Positions 16,683 to 24,614 of a stretch of DNA of 39,563 nt are shown piece by piece. The translations under genes were made by a program, and so were the position numbers. Below the pieces are notes generated by a model that worked only from the letters and a program-made list of their open reading frames with translations, ran no database searches and had not been told where the DNA came from. Each line of letters begins with the position of its first letter. The stretch's first letter is position 1. Source of the stretch: an uncultured Acidimicrobiales bacterium (GTDB lineage: Bacteria; Actinomycetota; Acidimicrobiia; Acidimicrobiales; SZUA-35). Where the stretch lies: NCBI GenBank assembly GCA_937976305.1, contig CALJSB010000046.1:1-39563 (forward strand), in the 5' to 3' direction.

Positions 16683-18029
16683 GTGGCTGATTCAACGATG
16701 ACACTCGAGTCGTTCCGCTCCCTCACGAGGGAAAACGACATTCACACCATTGAGGTGGCGGCCCCTGATTCCCAGGGCCACCTGCGGGGGAAGCGGGTGC
16801 CCGTCGAGCGCTTTTTCTCGACCACCGTCGACGATGGTGTTCACATCGCAGACGCCATGTTTGTGTTCGACATGCAGAACGATCTGCCCGACAACGAGTT
16901 CGTCAACATGGACTCGGGCTACCTCGACTGCCACCTCGTTCCCGATATCGGCTCTGGCCGAATTCTCACCCACCGTCCTGGGTACGCCATGGTCTTCGCC
17001 GACGCGTTCGACAAGGCTGGTAACCCTCACCCGTTGGCCCCTCGCTCGGTGTTGGCGGCCCAGTTGGCCAAGGCGACAGAAGCGGGCCTGGCTCCGGTTG
17101 TTGCCACCGAGCTCGAGTTCTACCTCTGCACGCCTGACTGGGAGCCTGTGCAACAGCACATCCAGTACAGCTCGATCACCGATGCGCTCGAACTCGAACC
17201 CGTCTTGGCCGACATGCGGGCGGCCCTGATCGGCGCCGGCATCGAAGTTGAATCATCCAACGCCGAGTACGGGCCCGGCCAGATCGAGATCAACACCGGC
17301 CCAGCCGACGCCATGCGAACGGCCGACAACACGGTGTTGTTCAAGAGCATCGTGAAGCAGGTGGCCCTGCAGCACGGCCTGCGAGCCACCTTCATGCCAA
17401 AGCCGTGGACCGAACAGTCGGGTTCTGGCATGCACGTCCACACCAGCCTCACCGTCGACGGCGGCAACGGGTTTGCTTCCTCCGATGGCCAACCGAACGA
17501 GTTGATGGGCAAGTGGCTCGGCGGGCTGATGGAGCACGCAGCAGCGCTCACGTTTCTCGGAGCGCCAACATCGAATGGGCCAAAGCGCATCCGTCCCTAC
17601 ACGTTTGCCCCCACCCACATTCACTGGGGCCTCGACAACCGAACGGTGATGGCCCGTTGCATCGTCGAGTCGGGATCGTCTGCGAACCGCGTCGAGTTCC
17701 GCCCGGCTGGCGCCGACGCCAACCCCTATCTGTTGATCGGCGGCCTGCTCGGGGCCGGCATGGACGGCATTTCCCGAGAGCTTGCTCCGCCGATGATGTG
17801 CGAGGGCGACATGTATACGAACCCGGGCGACAACGAAGCGTTGCCGACGGATCTCACGGGCTGTATCGCGGCCTATGACGGCAGCCCCTTGGCCGGCTTG
17901 CTCGGCGACATGTTCTCGACCAGCTACGTGAGCATCGCCCAGGCCGAGGTTGCACTTGCCGCCGAGAACTCAGCCGACCCCGATGAGGTGAACGACTGGG
18001 AGCGGGCCCGTTTCATGGAGCACTGCTGA
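16683..18029 (+). CDS. Glutamine synthetase-family gamma-glutamyl ligase (GlnA-like)
   Basis: 448 residues, GTG start with AAAGGTG upstream. Conserved GS features: ATELEFYL (metal-binding Glu), EYGPGQIEIN, GSGMHVH (ATP/metal His), a DNR-containing loop (THIHWGLDNR) and VEFRPAGADANPYLL. The usual NSYKR ATP loop reads NGPKR, and the N-terminal domain lacks the DGSS-type ammonium-site sequence of true GlnA as far as I can see. This fits the non-assimilatory group that glutamylates amines (gamma-glutamylpolyamine, -ethanolamide, -anilide or -isopropylamide synthetases). It is encoded between an importer and a ferredoxin/P450 pair, which supports a catabolic role. Confidence 0.9.
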   Translation: MADSTMTLESFRSLTRENDIHTIEVAAPDSQGHLRGKRVPVERFFSTTVDDGVHIADAMFVFDMQNDLPDNEFVNMDSGYLDCHLVPDIGSGRILTHRPGYAMVFADAFDKAGNPHPLAPRSVLAAQLAKATEAGLAPVVATELEFYLCTPDWEPVQQHIQYSSITDALELEPVLADMRAALIGAGIEVESSNAEYGPGQIEINTGPADAMRTADNTVLFKSIVKQVALQHGLRATFMPKPWTEQSGSGMHVHTSLTVDGGNGFASSDGQPNELMGKWLGGLMEHAAALTFLGAPTSNGPKRIRPYTFAPTHIHWGLDNRTVMARCIVESGSSANRVEFRPAGADANPYLLIGGLLGAGMDGISRELAPPMMCEGDMYTNPGDNEALPTDLTGCIAAYDGSPLAGLLGDMFSTSYVSIAQAEVALAAENSADPDEVNDWERARFMEHC

Positions 18030-18223
18030 TGGCCGTACGGGTGCAGGTGAACGCCGAGGTGTGCATGGGTATCGGCCAGTGCGAGATGCTCGAACCCGAC
18101 GTCTTCGAACTGGACGACGATGGGATCGCCCACGTTGCTGAGGGTGCGACCGTCACCGAAGAGCGAGCGCAGGAGCTGATCGCTCGCTGCCCGAGCGGGG
18201 CGATCACGATCGCCAGCCCGTGA
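18029..18223 (+). CDS. Small [3Fe-4S] ferredoxin partner of P450
   Basis: 64 residues. VCMGIGQCEMLEPDVFELDD and later ARCPSGAI give three cysteines (12, 18, 54) in the C-x5-C...C-P pattern of actinobacterial [3Fe-4S] ferredoxins; the position that would be the fourth ligand is not Cys. It overlaps the stop of the ligase by one base and the P450 start by four bases, so it is surely co-translated with the P450 and is its likely electron donor. No ferredoxin reductase is in the window. Confidence 0.92.
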   Translation: MAVRVQVNAEVCMGIGQCEMLEPDVFELDDDGIAHVAEGATVTEERAQELIARCPSGAITIASP

Positions 18224-19437
18224 CCGATCTCGCCGATCCAGGGCTCTACTCGGCCGGCATTCCGCACTCGGTATTCGCCGACCTGCGGTCTCAGCCTGGC
18301 CTGCACCGCAACGAGGGCCCGGTTGATTTCTGGTCAGTCACTCGGCTCGCCGACTTGGTTGAGGTGTCGCGAGATACGGCGACGTACTCGTCTGAGGTCG
18401 GTCACATTCAGATCTACGACATCGACGAAGATGCCCTCGACGCTCGGGCATCGATGATCGATCTCGACCCTCCCGTGCACACCGTCTTGCGACGTCTGGT
18501 GAGCTCGGCCTTCACCCCTCGCCACGTGCAGGGCTACCGGCAGGCCATCCGCGATCGTGTCATCGCTTGCCTCGATCGGCTCGAAGCAGCACGTGGTGGT
18601 GACTGGGTCGATCTCGTCGCGGCGCCGATCCCCATTGGTGTGATCTGCGACCTCATGGGCGTGCCCGAAGCCGATCATGGCTACATGATCGAACTGTCTG
18701 ATCACCTGGTGGCCGGAACGTCATCTGAGCCGCTGAGCCCCGACGCCTATGGCAACACCACCGAGCTGCGGCTCTTGCCGTTCAACAGTCCGGCGGCCCA
18801 TGGCATCTCCGAATACGCACGGCAGCTGGGCGACAAACGTCGAGCCCAACCAGCCGACGATCTGATCTCTGAACTCATCGCAGCAGAGGTCGATGGCGAG
18901 CGCCTGACCGACGAACAGTTCGCGAACTTCTTTCGGCTCATGATCTTTGCCGGGAACGAGACGACACGGTCGGCGATGGCCCACCTCGCTCTGCACCTCA
19001 CGCAGTTTCCCGCCGAGTTTGATCGAGTTCGACACGATGGTGAGCTGTTGGCCGGCGCGGCTGAAGAAGTCATCCGCTACTCGTCGCCGATTCTGTACTT
19101 CCGTCGAACGGCCACGCGAGAGGTCGAGCTTTCGGGAACGACGATTGCCGCCGGCGAGAAAGTGGTGATGTGGTACGCCGCCGCCAACTTCGACGACGCC
19201 ACATTCGATGAACCGCTGCGGTTTGACGTCGGCCGTCCGAAACAGCCGGCGAACGTGGCCTTTGGCGGGGGAGGAGCCCACTTCTGTCTGGGTGCTTCGC
19301 TCGCCCGACTCGAGCTCGAGATCTTGATCGACGAGATTCTCGAGCGGGGTCTGCGTCTCGAACTCGACGGTGAGCCGACGTACGTCGATTCAAACTTCGT
19401 CAACGGCATCGAACACCTTCCGGTTCGGGTCATGTGA
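18220..19437 (+). CDS. Cytochrome P450, ferredoxin-coupled
   Basis: 405 residues, GTG start overlapping the ferredoxin stop. N-terminus ADPGLYSAGIPHSVFADLR, I-helix FAGNETTRSAMAH, K-helix EEVIR, FRRTATREVELSG and heme loop FGGGGAHFCLGA (Cys356). Shares its C-terminal end pattern and RRTATR segment with the P450 at 9663-10946. The type is that of bacterial class I P450s acting on alkyl, terpene, steroid or aromatic compounds. Given the neighbouring ligase, hydroxylation or N-dealkylation of a glutamylated amine is possible; this is inference. Confidence 0.95.
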   Translation: MTDLADPGLYSAGIPHSVFADLRSQPGLHRNEGPVDFWSVTRLADLVEVSRDTATYSSEVGHIQIYDIDEDALDARASMIDLDPPVHTVLRRLVSSAFTPRHVQGYRQAIRDRVIACLDRLEAARGGDWVDLVAAPIPIGVICDLMGVPEADHGYMIELSDHLVAGTSSEPLSPDAYGNTTELRLLPFNSPAAHGISEYARQLGDKRRAQPADDLISELIAAEVDGERLTDEQFANFFRLMIFAGNETTRSAMAHLALHLTQFPAEFDRVRHDGELLAGAAEEVIRYSSPILYFRRTATREVELSGTTIAAGEKVVMWYAAANFDDATFDEPLRFDVGRPKQPANVAFGGGGAHFCLGASLARLELEILIDEILERGLRLELDGEPTYVDSNFVNGIEHLPVRVM

Positions 19438-19489
19438 CCTCGATCTGGTACAGCTGTAACGGCGCCAAACACGCAAAGGGGACCCATCC

Positions 19490-20704
19490 ATGTGGGAGCT
19501 AACCAACGAACAGAAGGCCCTCCAGGCCCGAGCCCGCGAGCTGGCACAAGGTGAGATCGCGCCCCGAGCAGCGAAGATCGATGAGAGCGAGCAATACCCC
19601 TGGGACAACGTGGCGTTGCTGCAGGAGGCCGGCTTCACCGGCATGACCGTTCCGCCCGAGCTCGGCGGGAAGGGACACTCGTTTCTCGACGCCATCCTGG
19701 TTGTCGAAGAGATGGCCAAGGTGTGTGGTGTCACCGGCCGCATCTCAGTCGAGGCCAACATGGGCGCCATCTCCGCGATCCTCGCCTACGGCACGGACAC
19801 CCAGAAGAAGATGGCCGCCGAAATGGTGCTGGCGGGCGACAAGCCGGCCATCTGCATCACCGAGCCCGAGGCGGGGTCGGCGGCGTCAGAGATGACCACA
19901 CGAGCCGATCGCAAAGGCGACTCGTTCGTGCTCAACGGCAAGAAGCACTGGATCACCGGTGGCACCGTCAGCCGTTTGCATCTCATCTTTGCCCGCGTGT
20001 TCGACGAGGAGGGCAACGAGGAAGGCATCGGCGGGTTCCTGGCCATTCGTGACGAGACGCCGGGCCTCACCTTTGGCCTGCGGGAGCCAACGATGGGCCT
20101 GCGGGGCATTCCCGAGATGGAAGTGATCTTCGACAACATGGAGGTCGGGCCCGACATGGTTGTGCTGCCTCCCAGCGGGTTCAAGCGGGGCTTCGGCGAC
20201 CTCATGAACGCGTACAACAGCCAGCGCGTCGGGGCCGGCACCGTGGCGCTTGGCATCGCCGCCGGGGCCTACGAACTCGCCCTCGAGTTTGCGGGAGAGC
20301 GGGAGCAATTCGGTCGGCCCATTGCTGAGTTCCAAGGTCTCCAGTGGATGCTGGCCGACATGTCCGTGCAGCTCGAAGCCGCTCGTAGCCTCACCTATCG
20401 AGCGGCCTGCTCGCAGGGTCCGAACAACAGTCCGTTCCCCGACCCCGCCATGGCCGCGCAAGCCAAGATCTTCACCGCTGAGGCATCGATCAAGGTGGTG
20501 AGCGATGCCCTTCAGGTGTTTGGAGCCGCCGGGTACTCGCGACGCAACCCGCTCGAGCGCATGTATCGAGATGTGCGCATGTTCACGATTGGTGGTGGCA
20601 CCGCCCAGATCCTGCGCACGGTTGTTGCCACCCGAATTCTCGATCGCAAGCTTCCGCAAACGCGCGACGGTTTCACCCGGCTGGCAGAACGGTCTGGCTC
20701 TTAG
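19490..20704 (+). CDS. Acyl-CoA dehydrogenase family protein
   Basis: 404 residues, ATG with AAAGGGGA upstream, 52 bp after the P450 stop. TEPEAGSAASEM (FAD/substrate loop), KKHWITGG, EREQFGRPIAEFQ and the C-terminal YRDVRMFTIGGGTAQILR are standard for the family. The catalytic Glu usually found in the (I)YEGT motif is Gly here (IGGGT). In long-chain and isovaleryl-CoA enzymes the base sits in another helix, so activity is not excluded. Its last four bases overlap the convergent MarR gene. The region just upstream has the palindrome TACAGCTGTA (19449-19458) but no clear operator. Confidence 0.92.
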   Translation: MWELTNEQKALQARARELAQGEIAPRAAKIDESEQYPWDNVALLQEAGFTGMTVPPELGGKGHSFLDAILVVEEMAKVCGVTGRISVEANMGAISAILAYGTDTQKKMAAEMVLAGDKPAICITEPEAGSAASEMTTRADRKGDSFVLNGKKHWITGGTVSRLHLIFARVFDEEGNEEGIGGFLAIRDETPGLTFGLREPTMGLRGIPEMEVIFDNMEVGPDMVVLPPSGFKRGFGDLMNAYNSQRVGAGTVALGIAAGAYELALEFAGEREQFGRPIAEFQGLQWMLADMSVQLEAARSLTYRAACSQGPNNSPFPDPAMAAQAKIFTAEASIKVVSDALQVFGAAGYSRRNPLERMYRDVRMFTIGGGTAQILRTVVATRILDRKLPQTRDGFTRLAERSGS

Positions 20705-21207
20705 CCTTCGTGGCGGGTGATGATCCGGCGGAGTAGCTCTGCTGCCATCCGCTTTTCATCCGTGTCGAGGTCCGCGCTCATCTCGGCCTCGAATGCGTTG
20801 AAGTTGGGAAAGACGTCTTCGATTGTGGTGAGGCCCTCGTCGGTGAGCGACACGGTGACACGGCGTCGGTCGTTCGCCATGCGCTCTCGTTCGACCAGCC
20901 CTCGTTGCTCGAGCGTTGACACCATGCCGGTGAGCGTGCCCTTGGCGAGATCGCATTCGGCGGCGAGGTTGGCGGTCTCCATCTCGCCCCAGATCCACAG
21001 CACCCACAGAATCGTGAAGCCACCCCACGACAGGTTGTAGTCGGCAAGCACTTCGCGCTCGGCTCGTCGCCGAATCGTGGCAGCTGCTCGGTAGATGTTC
21101 GAGATGACGTGCAGCGAGTCGAAATCGAATGGGTGGTCTCCGAGGCGGGCGCGGATATCTCGCTCGTTGGCCAGCATTTCGTCGGTTTGTTGGTTCGAAT
21201 CCGCCAT
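20701..21207 (-). CDS. MarR-family transcriptional regulator
   Basis: 168 residues. Winged helix with AAECDLAKGTLTGMVSTLEQRGLVERERMANDRR followed by VSLTDEGL: the recognition helix and beta-wing of MarR proteins (wing residues DRR). The frame is open further upstream, but ATG 21207 (MADSNQQ) is the most sensible start. Operator C (21208-21226) abuts this start codon, implying autorepression together with control of the divergent FAH-ALDH genes. The same palindrome occurs twice at 11819-11869, so this is the likely regulator of the whole catabolic region; the inducer is presumably the substrate or a CoA or phenolic intermediate. Confidence 0.92.
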   Translation of the reverse strand: MADSNQQTDEMLANERDIRARLGDHPFDFDSLHVISNIYRAAATIRRRAEREVLADYNLSWGGFTILWVLWIWGEMETANLAAECDLAKGTLTGMVSTLEQRGLVERERMANDRRRVTVSLTDEGLTTIEDVFPNFNAFEAEMSADLDTDEKRMAAELLRRIITRHEG

Positions 21208-21246
21208 ATCGTTCGGTTCCAAACTATCGCTCGGCAACGCTACTGT
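21208..21246 (+). promoter_or_regulatory. Operator C and leaderless promoter of FAH-ALDH (divergent from marR)
   Basis: ATCGTTCGGTTCCAAACTA (21208-21226) matches operators A and B at most positions. Downstream on the plus strand TACTGT (21241-21246) stands seven bases before the ATG at 21254, a leaderless layout. On the minus strand TAGTTT (21226-21221) may be the marR -10 box, inside the operator. Confidence 0.7.
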
Positions 21247-21253
21247 CAGAACC

Positions 21254-22141
21254 ATGACCGAGACCCGCCGCATTCTGCTCGATGGTTATCCGCTTGTGGT
21301 CGAGCGTCGGGGCGACGAACTCGTTGCGCCCGATGGCCGGTCGGTGCCGATCACTGAGGCGACGCACCTCGCACCGAGTGATCCAACCAAAATCATCTGC
21401 GTCCACCTCAACTACGTAAGCCGTGTCGACGAGTTCATGACCCGCCTGCCAGCTGCGCCCACCTACTTCCAGAAACCGGTAACCGCCCTGTGCGGTCACG
21501 GCGCCGATGTGGTGAGGCCGGACGGTTGCAAGTGGCTCAACTACGAGGGCGAGATCGCGATCGTGATCGGCAAGATCTGCCGCAACATCACGCCCGAGGA
21601 AGCCGGTGGCTACATCGCCGGCTATTCGGTGGCGAACGACTACGGGTTGCACGACTTTCGCGACACCGATGCTGGGTCGATGCTGCGGGTCAAGGGCAGC
21701 GACACGCTCTGCCCTGTCGGTCCGGCCCTTGTCACCGACTGGGACTACCACAACAAGCAGATTCGCACCATCGTCAACGGCGAGGTGCGTCAGGACGGCA
21801 ACACCGACGAGATGGAGTGGGACATGCACTACCTCGTCGCCGACATCGCCCGGTCGATCACGCTCGTGCCTGGCGACATCTTGCTCTCGGGAACCCCCGC
21901 CAACTCCCGCACCGTCTACCCGGGCGATGTTGTGACGGTTGAAGTCGAGGGTCTCGGCGCGTTGACCAACACGATTGTGGCCGGGCCATCGCCGGTGGCC
22001 AGTGGGTTCGGTGCTCAGCCAACCGAATCCGAAGAGGTGCTGTCGACGGCGCAGGGCGGTGACTGGGAGTTTCGGGGTATTCGGGCGCCGCAGTCGAAGC
22101 ACTACAAGAGCAAGCTCGATGACGAGTCTGCGGATGACTGA
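21254..22141 (+). CDS. Fumarylacetoacetate hydrolase-family protein (HpaG/HpcE-like)
   Basis: 295 residues from ATG 21254. FQKPVTALCGHGADV, LNYEGEIAIVIGK (metal-binding Glu pair), SVANDYGLHDFRD, RVKGSDTLCPVGPALV and GDILLSGTPANS are the FAH-fold signature. The closest role by motif is the isomerase/decarboxylase of meta-cleavage pathways (2-hydroxyhepta-2,4-diene-1,7-dioate isomerase, 5-oxopent-3-ene-1,2,5-tricarboxylate decarboxylase), which would act after the HpcB-like dioxygenase and HpaE-like dehydrogenase. Overlaps the next gene. Confidence 0.9.
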   Translation: MTETRRILLDGYPLVVERRGDELVAPDGRSVPITEATHLAPSDPTKIICVHLNYVSRVDEFMTRLPAAPTYFQKPVTALCGHGADVVRPDGCKWLNYEGEIAIVIGKICRNITPEEAGGYIAGYSVANDYGLHDFRDTDAGSMLRVKGSDTLCPVGPALVTDWDYHNKQIRTIVNGEVRQDGNTDEMEWDMHYLVADIARSITLVPGDILLSGTPANSRTVYPGDVVTVEVEGLGALTNTIVAGPSPVASGFGAQPTESEEVLSTAQGGDWEFRGIRAPQSKHYKSKLDDESADD

Positions 22142-23606
22142 TAGCTGGCCGGCTCGGGCGGACGTTGGCGGCGTTTCGATTGCGACCGGTCACCTGATAG
22201 GTGGTGAGTGGGTCGGCTCTCCCGACACGTTCGACACTCGCTCACCGCTCGACTGGGATGCTGGGCCTCTTGCTCAGATCGCCCGCGGCAATGAAGAAAC
22301 TGCGGCCACTGCGGTAGCAGCAGCCGTCGATGGGTTCGCGGTCTGGGGCGCAATGAGCGTCGCCGATCGGGCCGACGCCATGCACCGGCTTGCTGATCTC
22401 ATCGAGGGACGCACGGAAGACATTGCTGTCGCCGAGTCGCTCGACATGGGATTCCTCGAGAACTCGATGCGGGAGCGTCTCGTCGGACGGGGCGCCCTCA
22501 ACTTCCGCACCTATGCCGATCTCATCGTCACCCACGAGGAGCGGGTGTGGGATGCGAAGTCGATGTACAACGCGGTGCAGCGGATGCCTGCCGGTCCCAC
22601 CGTGGTGATCACACCGTGGAACGCCCCGTTCATGCTCAGCACCTGGAAGCTGGCCCCAGCCCTGGCCGCTGGCAACTCCGTGATTCACAAGCCAGCCGAG
22701 TGGTCGCCGCTGACCGCATCGATCCTGGCCGAGCTCACCGTTGAGGCCGGCTTTCCGCCCGGTGCCTACAACCTGGTGCAGGGCATCGGCGAAGAGGTCG
22801 GCGCCGCGCTGGTGGCTGACGATCGTCTGCGTCGCATCACCTTTACCGGTTCGCCAGAGACAGCGAGGCACATCGGAGTCGCGGCGGCCAAGAACATCGT
22901 GCCCTTCACGGCCGAACTCGGCGGCAAGGGCCCACTGGTCGTGTTTGCCGACGCCGACCTCGACGCCGCAGCCAAAAAGGCAGCGTGGCAGGTCGACGAC
23001 TCAGGCCAGGTGTGCCTGGCTGGCACCCGCCTCTTGGTCGACGCGTCGATCTACGACGAGTTTCTCGAGCGCTTTCATCATCACACCGACGAGCTCGTGC
23101 TCGGCGACAGCCGCAACCCCAACACCGACATTGCGCCGTGCGTCCACCCCGATCACCGCGATCGCATCGACGGGTTCGTGAAGCGCGCCAGAGAGAACGG
23201 CGACGAGATCTTGCGGGGCGGGCATCCGGTTGAGGGAAGCCTGCACTACGAGCCAACCCTGATTGCGCCGAAGTCAAACGACTCCGAGGTCGTGCAGTCC
23301 GAGATCTTCGGGCCAGTCCTCACGATTCAGACGTTCGCGAGTGAAGCGGAGGCCGTCGAACTCGCCAACTCGACTGAGTACGGTCTTTCGGCGATCGTCT
23401 ACACGACGAGTCGAGAGCGAGCCGAGCGAGTGGGCCGGGCGATCCGGGCCGGACTCGTGTGGGTCAACACGTTCCTCGTGCGAGACCTCACCGCTCCCTT
23501 TGGTGGCTGTGGCATCTCGGGCATCGGCCGAGAGGGTGGCGACCACGCCCTCGAGTTTCACAGCGATCTCAAGACGCTGATGATCCTCGACGATTCGACC
23601 ACCTGA
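22134..23606 (+). CDS. Aldehyde dehydrogenase (5-carboxymethyl-2-hydroxymuconate semialdehyde dehydrogenase-like)
   Basis: 490 residues from ATG 22134 (ATG 22119 is the alternative), overlapping the FAH stop. Rossmann and catalytic elements: VVITPWNAPFMLSTWKLAPA, HKPAEWSPLTAS, FTGSPETARHIG, FTAELGGKGP (general-base Glu), SGQVCLAGTR (nucleophilic Cys), EIFGPVLTI. The C-terminal WVNTFLVRDLTAPFGG and SGIGREGGDHALEFHSDLK is characteristic of the HpaE/2-hydroxymuconic semialdehyde dehydrogenase group. It would oxidise the semialdehyde released by extradiol cleavage. Followed by a cluster of palindromic repeats. Confidence 0.93.
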   Translation: MTDSWPARADVGGVSIATGHLIGGEWVGSPDTFDTRSPLDWDAGPLAQIARGNEETAATAVAAAVDGFAVWGAMSVADRADAMHRLADLIEGRTEDIAVAESLDMGFLENSMRERLVGRGALNFRTYADLIVTHEERVWDAKSMYNAVQRMPAGPTVVITPWNAPFMLSTWKLAPALAAGNSVIHKPAEWSPLTASILAELTVEAGFPPGAYNLVQGIGEEVGAALVADDRLRRITFTGSPETARHIGVAAAKNIVPFTAELGGKGPLVVFADADLDAAAKKAAWQVDDSGQVCLAGTRLLVDASIYDEFLERFHHHTDELVLGDSRNPNTDIAPCVHPDHRDRIDGFVKRARENGDEILRGGHPVEGSLHYEPTLIAPKSNDSEVVQSEIFGPVLTIQTFASEAEAVELANSTEYGLSAIVYTTSRERAERVGRAIRAGLVWVNTFLVRDLTAPFGGCGISGIGREGGDHALEFHSDLKTLMILDDSTT

Positions 23607-23654
23607 GCGCTGCCCCGTTCCCCAGTCGACCCCGTCGCTGCGCCCCCTGCCGAA

Positions 23655-23698
23655 GTTGCGTGCATGGGACCCGCTGGGCCTGGCAGGGTGCACGCAAC
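23655..23698. repeat. Palindromic repeat, type 1, copy 1
   Basis: TTGCGTGCA (23656-23664) and TGCACGCAA (23689-23697) enclose 24 bases including CTGGGCCTGGCAGGG. Arms extend by one G/C pair. Stable hairpin after the aldehyde dehydrogenase; could serve as terminator or be a mobile REP-like unit. Confidence 0.75.
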
Positions 23699-23727
23699 GT
23701 CGTCGCCTCTCCTCCTCCCCGCCGAAC

Positions 23728-23769
23728 TTGCGTGCAGGAGAACCGCAGGGCCTGGCAGGGTGCACGCAA
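23728..23769. repeat. Palindromic repeat, type 1, copy 2
   Basis: TTGCGTGCA (23728-23736) and TGCACGCAA (23761-23769), loop again ending GGGCCTGGCAGGG. Tandem with copy 1 at 72 bp; the sequence after both right arms (CGTCGTCG) is also shared, so the repeat unit is longer than the palindrome. Confidence 0.78.
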
Positions 23770-23792
23770 CGTCGTCGAGAAGAACATGTGGC

Positions 23793-24518
23793 TCAGTCCC
23801 AGGTGCCGAATTGGAAGGCCCGTTCGGGTACCGATCGCCAGGCTTCGAGCACTGTGGCCTCTCCGCTGACGACCTCAACCCCGTCGTAGGGGCGCCCCCA
23901 CAGGGCAAGCAAGAGGTCGACCGGCCGGCCTCGGAGGCTGACGTTGTCATCGGCTGCGGCCCCGACGTCGAGCGAGAGACCAAGCGCGTCGAGGGTGACA
24001 CTGCCCGGCACCTCACCGGCAGCCTTCGCCATTGCTGGGAGGAAGTACTCGAAGGAGTAGCTGAGCGCGTCGACCGCCGCATCGTCGCTCATCGCATGGT
24101 CGTGACCCAGCGCAGCTTCGACGTCGAGCCGGTGGATCCCGAGCTCGGCGGCGGCGTGTACGGCCCACAGCCGCCGGGTGCCGTGCCCACCCGTCATCGA
24201 GAAGAAGGCCTCGGCGTCAGGGTCATCGACGAGACAATTGAGAGCTTGGTGCGCGAAGACGCCCAAGGCGGCGGCATCGGTTCCTTCCGGCACTGTGTCG
24301 GCCACGGCGTAGCCACGGTTGCGTGACTCCGGATCGTCTGGCGTCGCCTCGATCATGGCCTTCCAGGCAATGGCCACTCGTCCGACGTGTGATGCAGCGT
24401 TGTAGACGGTCCAACCCGGACAATTGGGCACGGGCTGGGATTGTTCTTCGGGCGACCGGCCGCAGATGTAGTCGATGGCGGACTTGGCCGTGTCGACCCG
24501 TTCCTGATGGGTAAGCAT
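23793..24518 (-). CDS. Maleylpyruvate isomerase-family (mycothiol-dependent, DinB-like) protein
   Basis: 241 residues from ATG 24518, preceded by AAAGGGGA. Helical-bundle protein with NCPGWTVYNAASHVGRVAIAW near the N-terminus and WAVHAAAELGIHRLDVEAAL in the middle, which carry the metal-binding His/Glu pattern of the mycothiol-dependent maleylpyruvate isomerase N-domain family, and a LRGRPVDLLLALWGRP-type C-terminal motif typical of the TIGR03083-like group. It may use mycothiol as cofactor in an isomerisation or transfer reaction; the substrate is unknown. Bracketed by type 1 palindromes on both sides. Confidence 0.85.
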   Translation of the reverse strand: MLTHQERVDTAKSAIDYICGRSPEEQSQPVPNCPGWTVYNAASHVGRVAIAWKAMIEATPDDPESRNRGYAVADTVPEGTDAAALGVFAHQALNCLVDDPDAEAFFSMTGGHGTRRLWAVHAAAELGIHRLDVEAALGHDHAMSDDAAVDALSYSFEYFLPAMAKAAGEVPGSVTLDALGLSLDVGAAADDNVSLRGRPVDLLLALWGRPYDGVEVVSGEATVLEAWRSVPERAFQFGTWD

Positions 24519-24543
24519 GAAATCAGATCCCCTTTCGCCGTCG

Positions 24544-24585
24544 TTGCGTGCATTGAACCTGCCTCTGATGGAGGGGTGCACGCAA
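24544..24585. repeat. Palindromic repeat, type 1, copy 3
   Basis: TTGCGTGCA (24544-24552) and TGCACGCAA (24577-24585) with a different loop (TTGAACCTGCCTCTGATGGAGGGG is 24 bases long, positions 24553-24576). It sits in the divergent region between the mycothiol-type gene and the amphi-Trp gene, where it could also influence both promoters. Confidence 0.75.
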
Positions 24586-24614
24586 GTTCGAGGGAGGGCT
24601 GCCACACTGCGGCT

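Noticed and set aside
19461..19477. Possible fourth MarR operator (CGCCAAACACG) upstream of the acyl-CoA dehydrogenase
   Set aside because: Only the CCAAAC half fits; the left arm CGTT is absent, so I do not count it.
23664..24326. 220-codon plus-strand frame opposite the mycothiol-type gene
   Set aside because: Starts inside a palindromic repeat, runs antisense to a recognised gene and has shadow-like composition.
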